From Parafrankia elaeagni (GTDB lineage: Bacteria; Actinomycetota; Actinomycetes; Frankiales; Frankiaceae): a stretch of 64,000 bases of DNA. The stretch is taken from contig NZ_KB893712.1 in the NCBI RefSeq assembly GCF_000374165.1, forward strand, positions 1 to 64,000. The letters run 5' to 3'. Made by a program: the position numbers and the translations under genes. The first letter of the stretch is position 1. The number at the start of each line of letters is the position of its first letter. Shown piece by piece: positions 8,915 through 18,604 of the stretch. Below the pieces are notes generated by a model that was not told the DNA's origin, searched no databases, and saw only the letters and a program-made list of their open reading frames with translations.

Positions 8915-9724
8915 GTGGATCGAACGGTGGAGGAGCAGGTGGCGGACGGCACGATCGACGGGCCCGGGGCGAGGGGCGGGGCATGGGTGCCCGACGTCCC
9001 GGACGCCCGGGCGGCAATCAGGCAGGCGGCCCGCGAGCTGCTCCGCGCGGCTCCGTACGGAAGCCTCGTCCTGTGGGGCGGCCGACTCGTCCACGGCCTG
9101 CGCTTCACCTCCATAGCCCCGGTGCCGACCGGGTTCGCGCCGGCCGGCTGCACCCCGGTGGTGCCGGGCCTGTTCGAGCAGCTGGACGTCGGTGCGTCCG
9201 CCCGGCTCGTGATGCTGGCTCCGTTCCCGGTCGGGCGGCTTCTCGGCACCGAGGACCAGGCCTGCCGGTTCCAGGTCTGCGGCCCTGTGGCGGCCGACGG
9301 CTGCGAGTGGGTGTCGGTCGCCCTGGCCGGCTGGGTGGCGCGGGTTCCCGACGAGTCCGTCTCCGAGCTGGCGCTTGCCTTCACCGAGCGGCATCCCACT
9401 CCCGATCTGCTCGATCTGGGGAGCGCCTGGATGCTGCTGGAGATCGACCTCGCGGAGGCCACAGTCCGGACGCGTTCCGGCTGCATCCGGCTGGACACCG
9501 ACGACGCGCTGGATCTCCTTCATGACCGCCATCAGGGTCCGGACCGCGGCCTCGACCGCGAACATGGCTCCGAGGCTGCCGGCCGCCGCCATGCCGACCG
9601 TGGCGACCTCCGTGCTCACGAAGACAGCCACGGAGGTTCCCGGGCCCAGGACTCGGAGCGGGATCCCAGGCCCGTGGCCGGACCAGGGGGCACACCCGAG
9701 CCCGGCAACGAGGCACGGTGGTGA
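8915..9724 (+). CDS. Hypothetical protein, iron-box-controlled
   Basis: About 269 residues from the GTG at 8915; GTGs at 8927 and 8939 are also possible, the last one following GGAGGAG. The central region contains ordered alpha/beta segments (RQAARELLRAAPYGSLVLWG; CRFQVCGPVAADGCEWVSVALAG; SAWMLLEIDLAEATVRTRSG). These loosely recall split-barrel/DUF2470-type heme-utilisation proteins, but the resemblance is weak. The last 65 residues are rich in His, Arg, Gly and Asp and may lie beyond a lost stop codon. The start region overlaps an iron-box-like operator shared with the S4 paralogue. That is the best clue to its role: a metal-limitation response. Confidence 0.55.
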   Translation: MDRTVEEQVADGTIDGPGARGGAWVPDVPDARAAIRQAARELLRAAPYGSLVLWGGRLVHGLRFTSIAPVPTGFAPAGCTPVVPGLFEQLDVGASARLVMLAPFPVGRLLGTEDQACRFQVCGPVAADGCEWVSVALAGWVARVPDESVSELALAFTERHPTPDLLDLGSAWMLLEIDLAEATVRTRSGCIRLDTDDALDLLHDRHQGPDRGLDREHGSEAAGRRHADRGDLRAHEDSHGGSRAQDSERDPRPVAGPGGTPEPGNEARW

Positions 9725-9754
9725 CGGCGACCGGCACCGGCTACCAACCCGCCG

Positions 9755-10042
9755 CTAACCCGCCGCCTGGATGTCTGCCTGGATCTCCGCCAGGCGGACC
9801 CGCAGCCGGTCGAGCTGGGTGTGCAGATCCGTCAGGGTGCGTTCGTAGGTGGGCCACACCGAGCTTCGGAACTCGGACGCGGTCCGGCCGTCCCAGTTCT
9901 CCGCGTCCAGCAGGGTTCGGGCGGTCGCACGCAGCCCGTCGAAATGGGTCACCAGCGGGCCGTTGATGATGCCCGCGAGCTCATCGACCGCAGTCGACGC
10001 CTGGGGCGTCGCACGTACGGTCACACCTGAACCTGTCGTCAT
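9755..10042 (-). CDS. WXG100 family protein (ESAT-6-like), second copy
   Basis: A 95-residue helical protein with the WXG turn in the form NWDG near residue 50. Flanking helices are HFDGLRATARTLLDAE and a C-terminal helix rich in Leu/Arg (LHTQLDRLRVRLAEIQADI). The length and hairpin layout are typical for WXG100 substrates or structural partners of type VII secretion. It lies about 100 bp downstream of another WXG100 gene and in the same operon orientation as the FtsK/SpoIIIE ATPase. The two WXG100 proteins probably form a heterodimer. I do not see a clear C-terminal YxxxD/E export signal. Confidence 0.85.
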   Translation of the reverse strand: MTTGSGVTVRATPQASTAVDELAGIINGPLVTHFDGLRATARTLLDAENWDGRTASEFRSSVWPTYERTLTDLHTQLDRLRVRLAEIQADIQAAG

Positions 10043-10144
10043 CGCATCCTCCGGGGCAGGGGGAACCGCCGCAGGACACGGGTGCGCCCTGCGACTGGGA
10101 GAGAAGTGACGCCGGGCGTGGCGTCGGGACGAAACGGCTGGCGG

Positions 10145-10414
10145 TCAGCTGCCGGCGAGGGCGGTCCGCTGGTTGACCTCGGTGACGATGCGGGAGAGCT
10201 CGGCCAGATTCGTCTGGAGCGCGGACAGAGTGTTCTGCACCTCGGGCCAGATCTGGGTGCGGAACAGGTGGGCCTTCGGCCCCTCCCAGTTCGTCGGATC
10301 CGCGAGGGCGTTGCCGCGGGCGACGAGGTTGGCCGTCGTCGTCTGGAGATCGCTGAGCTGATGGCTCATCTGGCCGGCGGCGCTCTGGGCCGCGGGTGTG
10401 GTGACCGTGCGCAT
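10145..10414 (-). CDS. WXG100 family protein (ESAT-6-like), first copy
   Basis: An 89-residue protein from the ATG at 10414. The upstream in-frame extension reads as Pro-rich non-coding sequence. The WXG turn is NWEG near residue 46, preceded by the helix QMSHQLSDLQTTTANLVARG and followed by IWPEVQNTLSALQTNLAELS. It lies 160 bp downstream of the FHA-FtsK ATPase gene and 100 bp upstream of the second WXG100 gene. This fits the usual esxB-esxA pairing next to an EccC/EssC ATPase. It is probably secreted or forms a complex with its neighbour. Confidence 0.85.
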   Translation of the reverse strand: MRTVTTPAAQSAAGQMSHQLSDLQTTTANLVARGNALADPTNWEGPKAHLFRTQIWPEVQNTLSALQTNLAELSRIVTEVNQRTALAGS

Positions 10415-10575
10415 GGTGTGTTCCGTCCGTCCGGGTTCATGGGTCGGAGGCACGAGCGGTGGAGGGCCGCTCACTAGAGAGCAGAAGATGTGACCCATCC
10501 GATAGTCAAATGCTACTTTTTGTGTCGGTTCTGTCTATATCTGCTGTCGTTTCCTTGGAGCTGGCACCGTTTCCA

Positions 10576-13500
10576 TCACGGGTGTGGATCAATGACCTGG
10601 ATGGGCAGGATGCCGCCGCGCCGCAGGAGGAGCCCACGCCCCGGCGGATCGGGGCCGGCGCACAGGGCCCGCGGCAGTCGTACGCCGAACAGGTCGCCGT
10701 CGGCGGGCCCGGCCGGGCTGAGGAGAAGCCCGCATCGCGAGCGCCGGGCGTCCGCGACGAGCCCGCGGAACTGGTTCACCAGATCGTCGGTGGTGCCCGC
10801 GGCGACGAGGAGGTTCCCGCTGCCGCGGGTGTCGCGCCAGAAGGCCGCGAGGTCCTCACCGAGCGGGGCTGCCGCGAGGAGCTCGACGTCGTCGACGAGC
10901 AGCACGATGCGCACGCCCGGCCGCAGCAGGTGGGCGAGGCGTTGCGGCCCACCGCCGGAGACCTCCTCGATGATCTCGGCCCCGGTCTCGGCGGCGCAGG
11001 CGCGTAGCGGTGACGGTCGGGGGCTGACGATCACCATGCGACGCCCGTGCGCGTGGAGCCCGCGGGCGACAGCGATCAGTGCCGAGCTGCGCCCGGAGCG
11101 GGCCGGGCCGGCGATGACGAAACCCGGGCCGTCGGCCACCAGATCGACGCTGACTGATGCCAGGTCGTCCCCGCCGGCGCCGAGCGTGACCGGCAGGCGG
11201 TCGTTTGACCGCTGCGCCGCCTCGGGCAGGTCGGGCGAGCCGGGCACCCCGGGCGTATTGATGTCCGCGATGCCTGGGAGTGCGGCGAGGTCGTGACGGC
11301 TGACGCGGGCGGGCAGGACGTCGACCCGGAACGGCCGCGGGCCGGGCGGGGGATGTTGGCCGGCCGCCGTGCCCGGCCGGGAGGCGGCCGGGTCGCAGCG
11401 GGTGGCCAGCTGGCGCAGCGCGGCAGCCTGTGCGGCCCCTGAAGCGTCATCGTCCAGCAACGCCAGCTGGACCTCGACCGGCCCGCCGGCACCTTCCCAG
11501 GGTGGGCCGAGTCCTCTGCCGGCCCCGCCGGTCAGGAAACCGCGCCCGGGTGGAAGCGCCTCGGGTATCCGGATGCCGGCGAGCCCGGCGAGGCTGTAGT
11601 CGGTGTGTTCCGCCATCCTCAGTACCAGCCGTTGCTCGATGGTTGCCGCGAGGTGCCCGGTGAGCGTTCGGCGGTCCGCCGTCATCATGATCCGCAGGCC
11701 GACGGCGAGGCCGTCACGGGCAAGCGCCAGCAGCCGGTCGACGGCCACCATGCCCTCCAGGTCCTCGAACGAGGCGAGGAAGCCCTCGTACCCGTCGAGG
11801 AGAAGCAGGAGGTAGGGCGGGGGGGAGGCCCCCTGCGCCGGCCGCGTGGCGCGGGCTTCGGCGAGGTCCGCGAAGCCGCCCCGGGCGAGCAGAGCCTGGC
11901 GACGAGAGACTTCCCTGGCCAGCCGTGCCAGCAGTCGGTGCACCCGTTCGGTCTCGCTCCCGGCGACGACCGCGCCGGTGTGCGGGAGAGCGGCCACGGG
12001 GCTCAGGCTGTTGTTGCCACAGTCGAGGCAGTACAGGTGGACATCCGCGGGTGAGGCCGTACGGGCCACCGACCCGGCGAGGGTGCGCAGCGCTGTGGAC
12101 CGCCCGGAGCGGGGTCCGCCGACGATCAGCAGGTGCGAGCCGTGCTCCAGGTCCACGGCGAAGGTTGGCTGGGCCTGTGCCCGGCACAGGTCCGCGAGTC
12201 CCAGTGGCACGGGGGCGAGGCCGCGGGGCGTCAGGCGGGTGCGGGGCGTGTCGACCGGCGGCAGCGCGTCGATCCTCGTTCGCTCCGGCAGCGGTGGCAG
12301 CCAGGGCCGGCGGGGGGCCGGGATCCGGCATGCCCGGGCGGTCTCCCGCAGGGCATCGGCAAGCCTGCGCAGGTCCGTCGGCTCATCGGCGGCGTGGGCG
12401 CCCGTGACCGGGGGGAGCTGTGCGGCCGTGCCGGTGGCCGCGTGGGCGGCGGCGGTGACGGCACGAAGGACCTCGTCCTGCGACGGTGGCCAGGGAAGGT
12501 CGACGACGAGCGGGCCGAGCGGGGCGCCGCCGGAACGTTCGCGGGCTCGCGGAGGGGGCCCGCCGACACGGGCGGTCTGAAAGATCTGCGGCGCGTTCTG
12601 CCCGACCCGCAGGATCGCGCGGCCGGGCGTTGCCACGGGCAGGAAGGCGGCGTCCGGAAGGCCCAGGACGTCTGAGCTCTCCGCCTGGTCGGTGACCCGG
12701 AGCGCGATCCGCAGGTTCGTGTTCGCGAGGATCTCCGGTGAGACGACGCCCGCCGGCCGCTGCGTCGCAAGAACGAGGTGGATGCCGAGCGACCGGCCGC
12801 GGCCGGCGAGCCCGACCAGACCGCTGACGAAGGCGGGGAGCTCACGGGCGAGCGCGGCGAACTCGTCGACGACGACGACGAGCCTCGGCAGTGGCAGTGG
12901 CAGTGGCAGTGGCAGCGGTTCGGTGAGGTCGTCGCGGCTGGTGCGGCCGAGGCCGGCGGGAGCCAGGTGGCGCCGGTGGTAGTCGTCGATGTCCCTGGCG
13001 CCGGCGCCGGCGAACAGGGACTCACGTCGGCGCAGCTCGGCTCCGAGCGAGTCGAGTGCCCGCTCGACCAGGTGCGGGTCCAGATCGGTCACCAGCCCGA
13101 CCGTGTGCGGCAGCCGGGCGCAGTCGCCGAAGGCGCTGCCGCCCTTGTAGTCGACCAGGACGAAGGTCATCTCGTCGGGCCGGTTGCGCACCGCGAGCGC
13201 GGCGACCATCGACTGGAGCAGCTCGGACTTGCCGGCACCGGTCGTCCCCGCGACGAGGACGTGCGGCCCGTCGCTGCTCAGGTCGACACTGACCGTTCCG
13301 GCAGCGCCGGCTCCGAGCGGGAACGTGGTGGTGGCCGCGTGGATGACCCAACGTGGGGCGAGGGCACGGGGCGACGGCGGGTCGACTCCCAGCAGGTCCA
13401 GCAACCTGACGTCCGTCGGCAGGCCGCCGCCGGCGGCTCGCGGGCCGGCGTCACGGAGCGGTGCGAGCCCGCGGGCCAGTGTCTCGCACCAGCGGGCGGC

Positions 13501-15483
13501 CGCGGCCGCGGTTTCCCCGGCAACGCTCTGGGCCGCGACAGTTCCGGAGGGAGAGGTCATCTCGGCGGGAGAGGCTCCACCGGCGGTGGCGGGGAGGCCC
13601 ACGAGGTCCGGGCGTATGCGGTCGACGTCCTCGCGGCCCTGCTGTCTGATCCGTGCACCGCTCCCGGCTGGCTCGACCACCGCCTGGCACTCGGGTGGGA
13701 GCAGCCGCGGATCCCGCTCGACGCAGATGACGTGGACACCGACGCGCGGACCCGAGAGCAGGACCGGGAGCAGCGATGCCCGCAGGCTCGCCGCCCCTTC
13801 GACGACGACGAGGACGGCCGGGCCCGGCTGGTCCTGGCCGGAGGCGCCCGGACCGCTGCCCCGCAGGCGGGTCTCGGTCAGGCCGGCCAGCTCCTCGGCA
13901 CGCCCGGCCCGGCCCGGCTCGTCCGCGCCGATCTGGACGGCGCCCGGCGGACCTTCCGGCGGCCGGCAGTGCGGCAGCCACCGCGCCCACTCCCAACCGC
14001 GGGCCGGACCGGGCGTGACGATGAGGTGGATCGACAGGTCTCGCGGACTGTGCAGCGCCGCGGCCTGTGTGATCAACCAGGAACCGATCGCCTGGGCGAA
14101 GCCGTGCGGGCCGGCCACGCCGAGCACACCGACCTCGGGCAGCGCGACGGTGACGGGGGCGTCCCGCAACAGCCACCGGGTGGTCCTGCGATGGTCCGGC
14201 GCGGCCGGGTCGGTGAGTGAGACCCCGCTGGGCACGTCACCCGTACCGACCCGCAGGTGCAGGAAGTCGGGATCGTGGGGACGACGCTCCCAGAGACCAC
14301 GCCGAGGACCCACCGCCCGCAGCAACACAGCCGCAGGATCGGGATGGTTCGTGCGGCGGGCGGCGGCCTCGTGGTCGAGCGCGGCGGTCATCTCCCGGTC
14401 GATCTCGGCGCGGGCCCGCTGGTACCCGGCGAGCTCCCGCCGGTACTCCCGCCTGCTGGCGCGCCTGCCGGCCAGGTAGGAGCCAAGGAGCGACAACGGG
14501 GCCAGCGCGGCGAACAGCAGAAGATGGGCGGCCTGGAAAACCAGGGCCATGCCGCCGGCGGCTGCGGCCGGCAGGAGCGCTGCCAACACAGGAAGCGGGG
14601 GCGCCGGGCGGGCTGCGGGGAGAACCGGGAGGCTGTACCGGACGTCGCCCGGCCAGCGGGCGAGACGCGGCTCGCGGCTGATCTCGAGGCCCCAGGCCCG
14701 TGGAGCCGGCCGGAGCATCGCGTCCGGCCGGTCGGGGGTGGTGAGCACGAGCGCCGTGGCTCCGGCCCGCAGGGCCACGTTCACGGGCGTGCCCTCGGGC
14801 CCGCGCGCCCCGAAGGCGACGGGCCCGGGTCGGTGGCAGCCGTCGATCCACACGTCGGCCCCGGCGGCGGGGGTGACCGATCCCGAGCCGTCCGCGTCGA
14901 TCCGGAGGATCACGGCTCGGCGGGGCGCCGTGCGGTCGGGCAGGACGATGCCGCCGAGCGGATCCGTCCCCACGCCGTACTCGCCCGGGGAAAGCCGGCG
15001 CACCATGCCGGCGCCGGGCCCGCCGGTGACCCGGAGCTCGACCAGGCCGGTGCGTTCCCGTCGCGTGGCGCCAGGCGGGGAGCCGAGACGGACCTGGGCC
15101 CCGTCACGCAGCGGCGAGGTGTCCAGGCGGAGCTCCGGGGGTACGGCGATGCCGTCGATGTGCATCGAGGGCGGGCAGTCATGACCGTGCGGGCGGCCTG
15201 GCGGATGGCGTGGGCCGGGCCCCGGGGGATGCCGGCGCGGGCCCACGGCTGCTGGCGGCGTCATCAGCGCCGTGGCGATTGCTCCCAGCGGTGTCGCGCC
15301 GTCCGCGCGAATGAGGACGGTGCGCACGCCGGTCGCGGATGCCGGCCGCCCCGCGCTGTCGCCGTCGGCCTCCGGGCGGCGGGTGCCGGTGGAGCGGGTG
15401 CCGGTGGAGCGGGAGCCGGAGGGCTGGGCATCGGCTACGCGGAAGGGGGCCGTCACAGTGCAGGTGATCCACATGGCCGGCAC
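10576..15483 (-). CDS. FHA-FtsK/SpoIIIE ATPase of type VII secretion (EccC/EssC-like)
   Basis: A 1635-residue membrane ATPase. The N terminus resembles the FHA/ubiquitin-like part of EssC (RRLSPGEYGVGTDPLGGIVL, about residues 160-180). Two transmembrane helices follow at about 290-335, then three FtsK/SpoIIIE-type domains. Domain 1 has a canonical Walker A (GTTGAGKSELLQ, about 740) and Walker B (LVVVVDEFAAL, about 868). Domains 2 (GGPRSGRST, about 1120) and 3 (GPARSGRSS, about 1455) have Arg in place of the Walker A Lys. It would be the motor that drives WXG100 export. No EccB, EccD, EccE or mycosin gene lies nearby, so the locus is minimal and EssC-like rather than a full mycobacterial ESX. 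Confidence 0.9.
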   Translation of the reverse strand: MPAMWITCTVTAPFRVADAQPSGSRSTGTRSTGTRRPEADGDSAGRPASATGVRTVLIRADGATPLGAIATALMTPPAAVGPRRHPPGPGPRHPPGRPHGHDCPPSMHIDGIAVPPELRLDTSPLRDGAQVRLGSPPGATRRERTGLVELRVTGGPGAGMVRRLSPGEYGVGTDPLGGIVLPDRTAPRRAVILRIDADGSGSVTPAAGADVWIDGCHRPGPVAFGARGPEGTPVNVALRAGATALVLTTPDRPDAMLRPAPRAWGLEISREPRLARWPGDVRYSLPVLPAARPAPPLPVLAALLPAAAAGGMALVFQAAHLLLFAALAPLSLLGSYLAGRRASRREYRRELAGYQRARAEIDREMTAALDHEAAARRTNHPDPAAVLLRAVGPRRGLWERRPHDPDFLHLRVGTGDVPSGVSLTDPAAPDHRRTTRWLLRDAPVTVALPEVGVLGVAGPHGFAQAIGSWLITQAAALHSPRDLSIHLIVTPGPARGWEWARWLPHCRPPEGPPGAVQIGADEPGRAGRAEELAGLTETRLRGSGPGASGQDQPGPAVLVVVEGAASLRASLLPVLLSGPRVGVHVICVERDPRLLPPECQAVVEPAGSGARIRQQGREDVDRIRPDLVGLPATAGGASPAEMTSPSGTVAAQSVAGETAAAAARWCETLARGLAPLRDAGPRAAGGGLPTDVRLLDLLGVDPPSPRALAPRWVIHAATTTFPLGAGAAGTVSVDLSSDGPHVLVAGTTGAGKSELLQSMVAALAVRNRPDEMTFVLVDYKGGSAFGDCARLPHTVGLVTDLDPHLVERALDSLGAELRRRESLFAGAGARDIDDYHRRHLAPAGLGRTSRDDLTEPLPLPLPLPLPRLVVVVDEFAALARELPAFVSGLVGLAGRGRSLGIHLVLATQRPAGVVSPEILANTNLRIALRVTDQAESSDVLGLPDAAFLPVATPGRAILRVGQNAPQIFQTARVGGPPPRARERSGGAPLGPLVVDLPWPPSQDEVLRAVTAAAHAATGTAAQLPPVTGAHAADEPTDLRRLADALRETARACRIPAPRRPWLPPLPERTRIDALPPVDTPRTRLTPRGLAPVPLGLADLCRAQAQPTFAVDLEHGSHLLIVGGPRSGRSTALRTLAGSVARTASPADVHLYCLDCGNNSLSPVAALPHTGAVVAGSETERVHRLLARLAREVSRRQALLARGGFADLAEARATRPAQGASPPPYLLLLLDGYEGFLASFEDLEGMVAVDRLLALARDGLAVGLRIMMTADRRTLTGHLAATIEQRLVLRMAEHTDYSLAGLAGIRIPEALPPGRGFLTGGAGRGLGPPWEGAGGPVEVQLALLDDDASGAAQAAALRQLATRCDPAASRPGTAAGQHPPPGPRPFRVDVLPARVSRHDLAALPGIADINTPGVPGSPDLPEAAQRSNDRLPVTLGAGGDDLASVSVDLVADGPGFVIAGPARSGRSSALIAVARGLHAHGRRMVIVSPRPSPLRACAAETGAEIIEEVSGGGPQRLAHLLRPGVRIVLLVDDVELLAAAPLGEDLAAFWRDTRGSGNLLVAAGTTDDLVNQFRGLVADARRSRCGLLLSPAGPADGDLFGVRLPRALCAGPDPPGRGLLLRRGGILPIQVIDPHP

Positions 15484-15522
15484 GATACAACCCGAAACGG
15501 ATCTGCTGCTCTCTGTAATTTT

Positions 15523-16527
15523 TTATATGGAGTTGTCGGATTCCGGCGGCTGTGGCGGGCCGGAACGTGCGGTGAGTGGGCCCTGGCTGCGCGCCCGCGC
15601 CCGCACGATCTCCTCGCCGGCCATCCTCACCAGGGCCATCGCGTCCGGCGGTGGAGGCACCGACGGGTCCAGCGGTGGCGACGCCGCGGGGGCGTCCTCG
15701 CCGGGCGGTGGTGCGATGTCCGGCCCGGAACGGAGCGTGCTCCCGAACGCGAGCCCGACACTGACCGTGATCCGTACGTCCCGGCCGTCGGCCTCCAGCG
15801 GCTCGGCCAGGCAGGAGCTCAACTGGTCCGCCAGGACCATCGCCGCCGGCCGGGACGTCCTGGTCGTCACGACGACGAACTGGTCGCCGCCCCAGTGGCC
15901 GAGCACGCCCTCAGAGCTGACGGCCTCCTGGAAGCGGCGGGCTGCGGCCTGCAGCGCCGCGTCGCCGACCGCGTAGCCGAATCTGCGGTTGACCAGGCGG
16001 AACTCGTCGAGATCCAGGAACAACAGGCCGACGTCGTCGCCCTCTGCCGGTCGCGTGCCGAGCGCGGCGTCGATCAGATCACGGAGAGCTGAGCGGTTCG
16101 GTAGCCCGGTCACCGGATCGTGGGTGGCGCGATGCCGCAGGGCCTTCTCGTGGTCGTGGCGTTCGGTGACGTCGTCGGCCACCACGACCAGGCCATCCCC
16201 CCTGCTGAGCGGCCGGATCCGGACGTCGACCCAGCGTTCCCCGCGAGGTGTCGTCACGGGCAGTTCGATATGCCCATGATCGCGGCGGGAGTTCAGCATC
16301 CGCCGGGTCAGCGCGCCGAGTGCGCGCAGCGGTGAGCTTCCCTGGGCGCCGGCCTCGCAGGCCGCGAGCCAGCTGGTACCGGGTCGGACAGGGACCACGA
16401 CAAGACCCGCCGCGGCGCTTCGGCGCCAGGCGTCGTTGAGACGGATGACCGTACCGTCGGGCCCGAGTACGGCGATGCGGGACGGCAACGAGTCGAGGAC
16501 CGCGGCAGCCACGTCGTCGGTGATCAC
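15523..16527 (-). CDS. PAS-GGDEF protein with degenerate signature
   Basis: A 334-residue protein. A PAS fold occupies about residues 10-125 (RIAVLGPDGTVIRLNDAWRR; ending in VVADDVTERHDHE). A GGDEF domain follows at about 140-285 (HDPVTGLPNRSALRDLID; FLDLDEFRLVNRRFGYAVGD). The signature reads WGGDQF instead of R-x-GGDEF, so the active-site Glu is Gln and diguanylate cyclase activity is doubtful. No EAL or HD-GYP domain and no membrane segment are visible. The gene ends 39 bp before the FHA-FtsK gene on the same strand, so both may be co-transcribed. A nucleotide-sensing role in controlling the secretion locus is an inference. Confidence 0.82.
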   Translation of the reverse strand: MITDDVAAAVLDSLPSRIAVLGPDGTVIRLNDAWRRSAAAGLVVVPVRPGTSWLAACEAGAQGSSPLRALGALTRRMLNSRRDHGHIELPVTTPRGERWVDVRIRPLSRGDGLVVVADDVTERHDHEKALRHRATHDPVTGLPNRSALRDLIDAALGTRPAEGDDVGLLFLDLDEFRLVNRRFGYAVGDAALQAAARRFQEAVSSEGVLGHWGGDQFVVVTTRTSRPAAMVLADQLSSCLAEPLEADGRDVRITVSVGLAFGSTLRSGPDIAPPPGEDAPAASPPLDPSVPPPPDAMALVRMAGEEIVRARARSQGPLTARSGPPQPPESDNSI

Positions 16528-17035
16528 CGATTCTCTGCTCCTTCCGGAGACTGCGGGCGGCGGCGCGGCGTCTCGCTCGCCTGGTGACCGTCCGTGACAT
16601 CACGCCGGCGGTCACCGGGCGATGCTCGCGATCCTTGACGTCGAACTGACGCCCTGCCCGACAAAGACCCGTTCGGAGTGTGACCAATGCGTTCTGGTTG
16701 TGTGCTCTGCGTGATGGAATTGGGTTGTGTCGCAATCAGCGGATGCAATCGATGGCCGCGGGGGAGAGGCGCCGGCCCGCCGGCCTCCGCTGGCGCCCAG
16801 CACGGCGTCGAGATGGAGGAGCCCGCCCTGTCATCGACGAGTTCTTCGTGATCTGAGCAAATTGGCACCTCCCACGCTGCGGGCAGGGGAAAATAATCCC
16901 TACGGGAGTCCGGCCGGGCGTAGATAGCACTGCTGCCAGGAGATCGTCCGTTCCGGCATGGCGCGGCTCCGTGGCGACGCCCGGTAGCCGAGTGGTTCCC
17001 GCAGCTGATGGATGATGTCACGAAAGGGTCCGACG
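16528..17035. other. Intergenic region without a supported gene
   Basis: This region separates the divergent GGDEF and peptide-binding lipoprotein genes. AT-richer stretches near 16660-16740 and 16890-16930 could be promoters. Open frames here give only Arg/Pro-rich translations with no family character. Confidence 0.4.
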
Positions 17036-18604
17036 ATGATCCGTGGAACGCGATTACTCGTAACCGCTGCGGCGAGTTCCGTGCTACTCCTTCTGGGAGC
17101 CTGCGGTGGTGGCGGCGATGATCCGAGAGGCGGCGCGGGGGGTGCGACGGGAGCCCCGGTGTCAGGCGGGGAAGGGCGGGTCCTCCTGCTGAATGATCCG
17201 CGTACGTTGGATCCCGCCGCACTGGGCAACGCCTATGCCTCCGGCGCACTGCTGGGGAACGCACTGTACGGCACACTGCTGGTCAATGACGAAAAAGGCG
17301 TGCTGCACCCCTCGATGGCCGAGTCGTTCGAGTCCGCCGACGGCGGCGCCACCTTCGAACTGAAACTGCGACCAGGGCTGGTCTTCTCGGACGGCTCCCC
17401 GCTGGACGCCGCGGCCGTGAAGTTCAACTGGGACCGGATCAAGGACCCGGCGCTCGGCTCCGTCAACCGGGCGGAGGCATCGATGATCGCCTCCTCGGAG
17501 GTGGTCGACGCCGTGACGCTCCGGGCGACCCTGGCCAGCCCAATCCCGAAGTACTCCGAAGCGGTCGTGACCACGGCGCTGAACTGGATCGCCTCACCGG
17601 CGGCGTTGCAGGCAGGCGGCCGGGCCTTCGACGAGAGACCGATCGGCGCGGGACCGTTCACGCTGCGTTCCTGGACCCGCCAGGCCGACATCCGGCTGGC
17701 CCGCAACCCGCGTTACTGGGACGCGCCGAAGCCGTACCTCGACAGCCTGGTGCTGCGGGCGGCCCTGGACAACAACCAGCGCTACAACACGTTGATCACC
17801 GGTGGGGCGGACATCGCGATCGACTCGAGCTGGGTGAACCTGGACAAGGCGGACAAGGCTGGTCTGGCGACGAACTTCCTCGAGGCGAGCGGCGGTCTCT
17901 TCGCGGCACTCAACATGCGCAGGGCCCCGTTCGACGACATCCGCGCGCGGCAGGCCTTCGTGAAGGCAATCGACCTGGAGGCGCTCAATCTCGCCGTCTA
18001 CAACGGCACCGCCCGGATGACGGACTCCCTGTTCTCCGAGGCATCACCCTTCCACGCGGACAAGCCGCTCCAGAAGTTTGACCGCGAGGGTGCCCAGCGT
18101 CTCCTCGACGAACTCGCCGCCGATGGAAAGCCGCTGTCATTCACCTTTACCACCACGCCGAACTCCGAGAACCGGAAGATGGCGGAGAACCTCCAGGCGC
18201 AGCTCGCCAGCTACCAGAACGTCAGTTTCCAGCCACGAATAATAGAAATCGCCGAGTTCGCCGCGCTGCGGACATCCCACGACTATGACGCGGTGATTAC
18301 CTCGGCGTTGTTCCAGGATCCGGACCCGCGACTGCCGACGGCCTTTCTCGGCAGTTCTCCGGCCAATCTTCCGGGCATCGACGACCCGGAGCTGAACACG
18401 GCCCTGCTGGCCGGACGCACCGCGACGTCCGACGGGGAACGGGCCCGGGCCTACGACACGGTGCAGGACCGACTGATCGAGCTGGCGCCCGCGCTGTTCC
18501 TCGCCCGCGGGCCGCTCGGCACGATCGGATCCAGGGACGTCGGCGGTTTCCAGCAGTACGGGCTCGGTTCACTCCTCCCGGAGGAGATCTGGATCAGCAA
18601 GTAA
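17036..18604 (+). CDS. ABC transporter peptide-binding lipoprotein (SBP_bac_5)
   Basis: A 522-residue extracytoplasmic solute-binding protein. I chose the ATG at 17036 because GAAAGGG precedes it and the signal peptide then starts correctly. The lipobox is LLLGAC, so the protein would be lipidated at Cys. The family-5 fold is plain: DPRTLDPAALGNAYASGALL near the N terminus, LKPGLVFSDGSPLDAAAVKFN-type sequence, then DERPIGAGPFTLRSW and ARNPRYWDAPKPYLD. It would deliver oligopeptides, nickel chelates or similar ligands to a permease. No permease or ATPase gene is adjacent, so it is an orphan binding protein. Confidence 0.92.
   Translation: MIRGTRLLVTAAASSVLLLLGACGGGGDDPRGGAGGATGAPVSGGEGRVLLLNDPRTLDPAALGNAYASGALLGNALYGTLLVNDEKGVLHPSMAESFESADGGATFELKLRPGLVFSDGSPLDAAAVKFNWDRIKDPALGSVNRAEASMIASSEVVDAVTLRATLASPIPKYSEAVVTTALNWIASPAALQAGGRAFDERPIGAGPFTLRSWTRQADIRLARNPRYWDAPKPYLDSLVLRAALDNNQRYNTLITGGADIAIDSSWVNLDKADKAGLATNFLEASGGLFAALNMRRAPFDDIRARQAFVKAIDLEALNLAVYNGTARMTDSLFSEASPFHADKPLQKFDREGAQRLLDELAADGKPLSFTFTTTPNSENRKMAENLQAQLASYQNVSFQPRIIEIAEFAALRTSHDYDAVITSALFQDPDPRLPTAFLGSSPANLPGIDDPELNTALLAGRTATSDGERARAYDTVQDRLIELAPALFLARGPLGTIGSRDVGGFQQYGLGSLLPEEIWISK

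Noticed and set aside
8259-9017. A longer 252-residue form of the S4 paralogue
   Set aside because: The extra 51 residues are Pro/Arg-rich and cross the metal-box region. The GTG at 8864 has AAAGGAGG and gives normal S4 length.
8906-9631. Antisense frame starting with a hydrophobic stretch opposite the iron-box gene
   Set aside because: The downstream part is a mirror of the plus-strand gene. It has no ribosome-binding site and no family match, and long antisense frames are common at this GC content.
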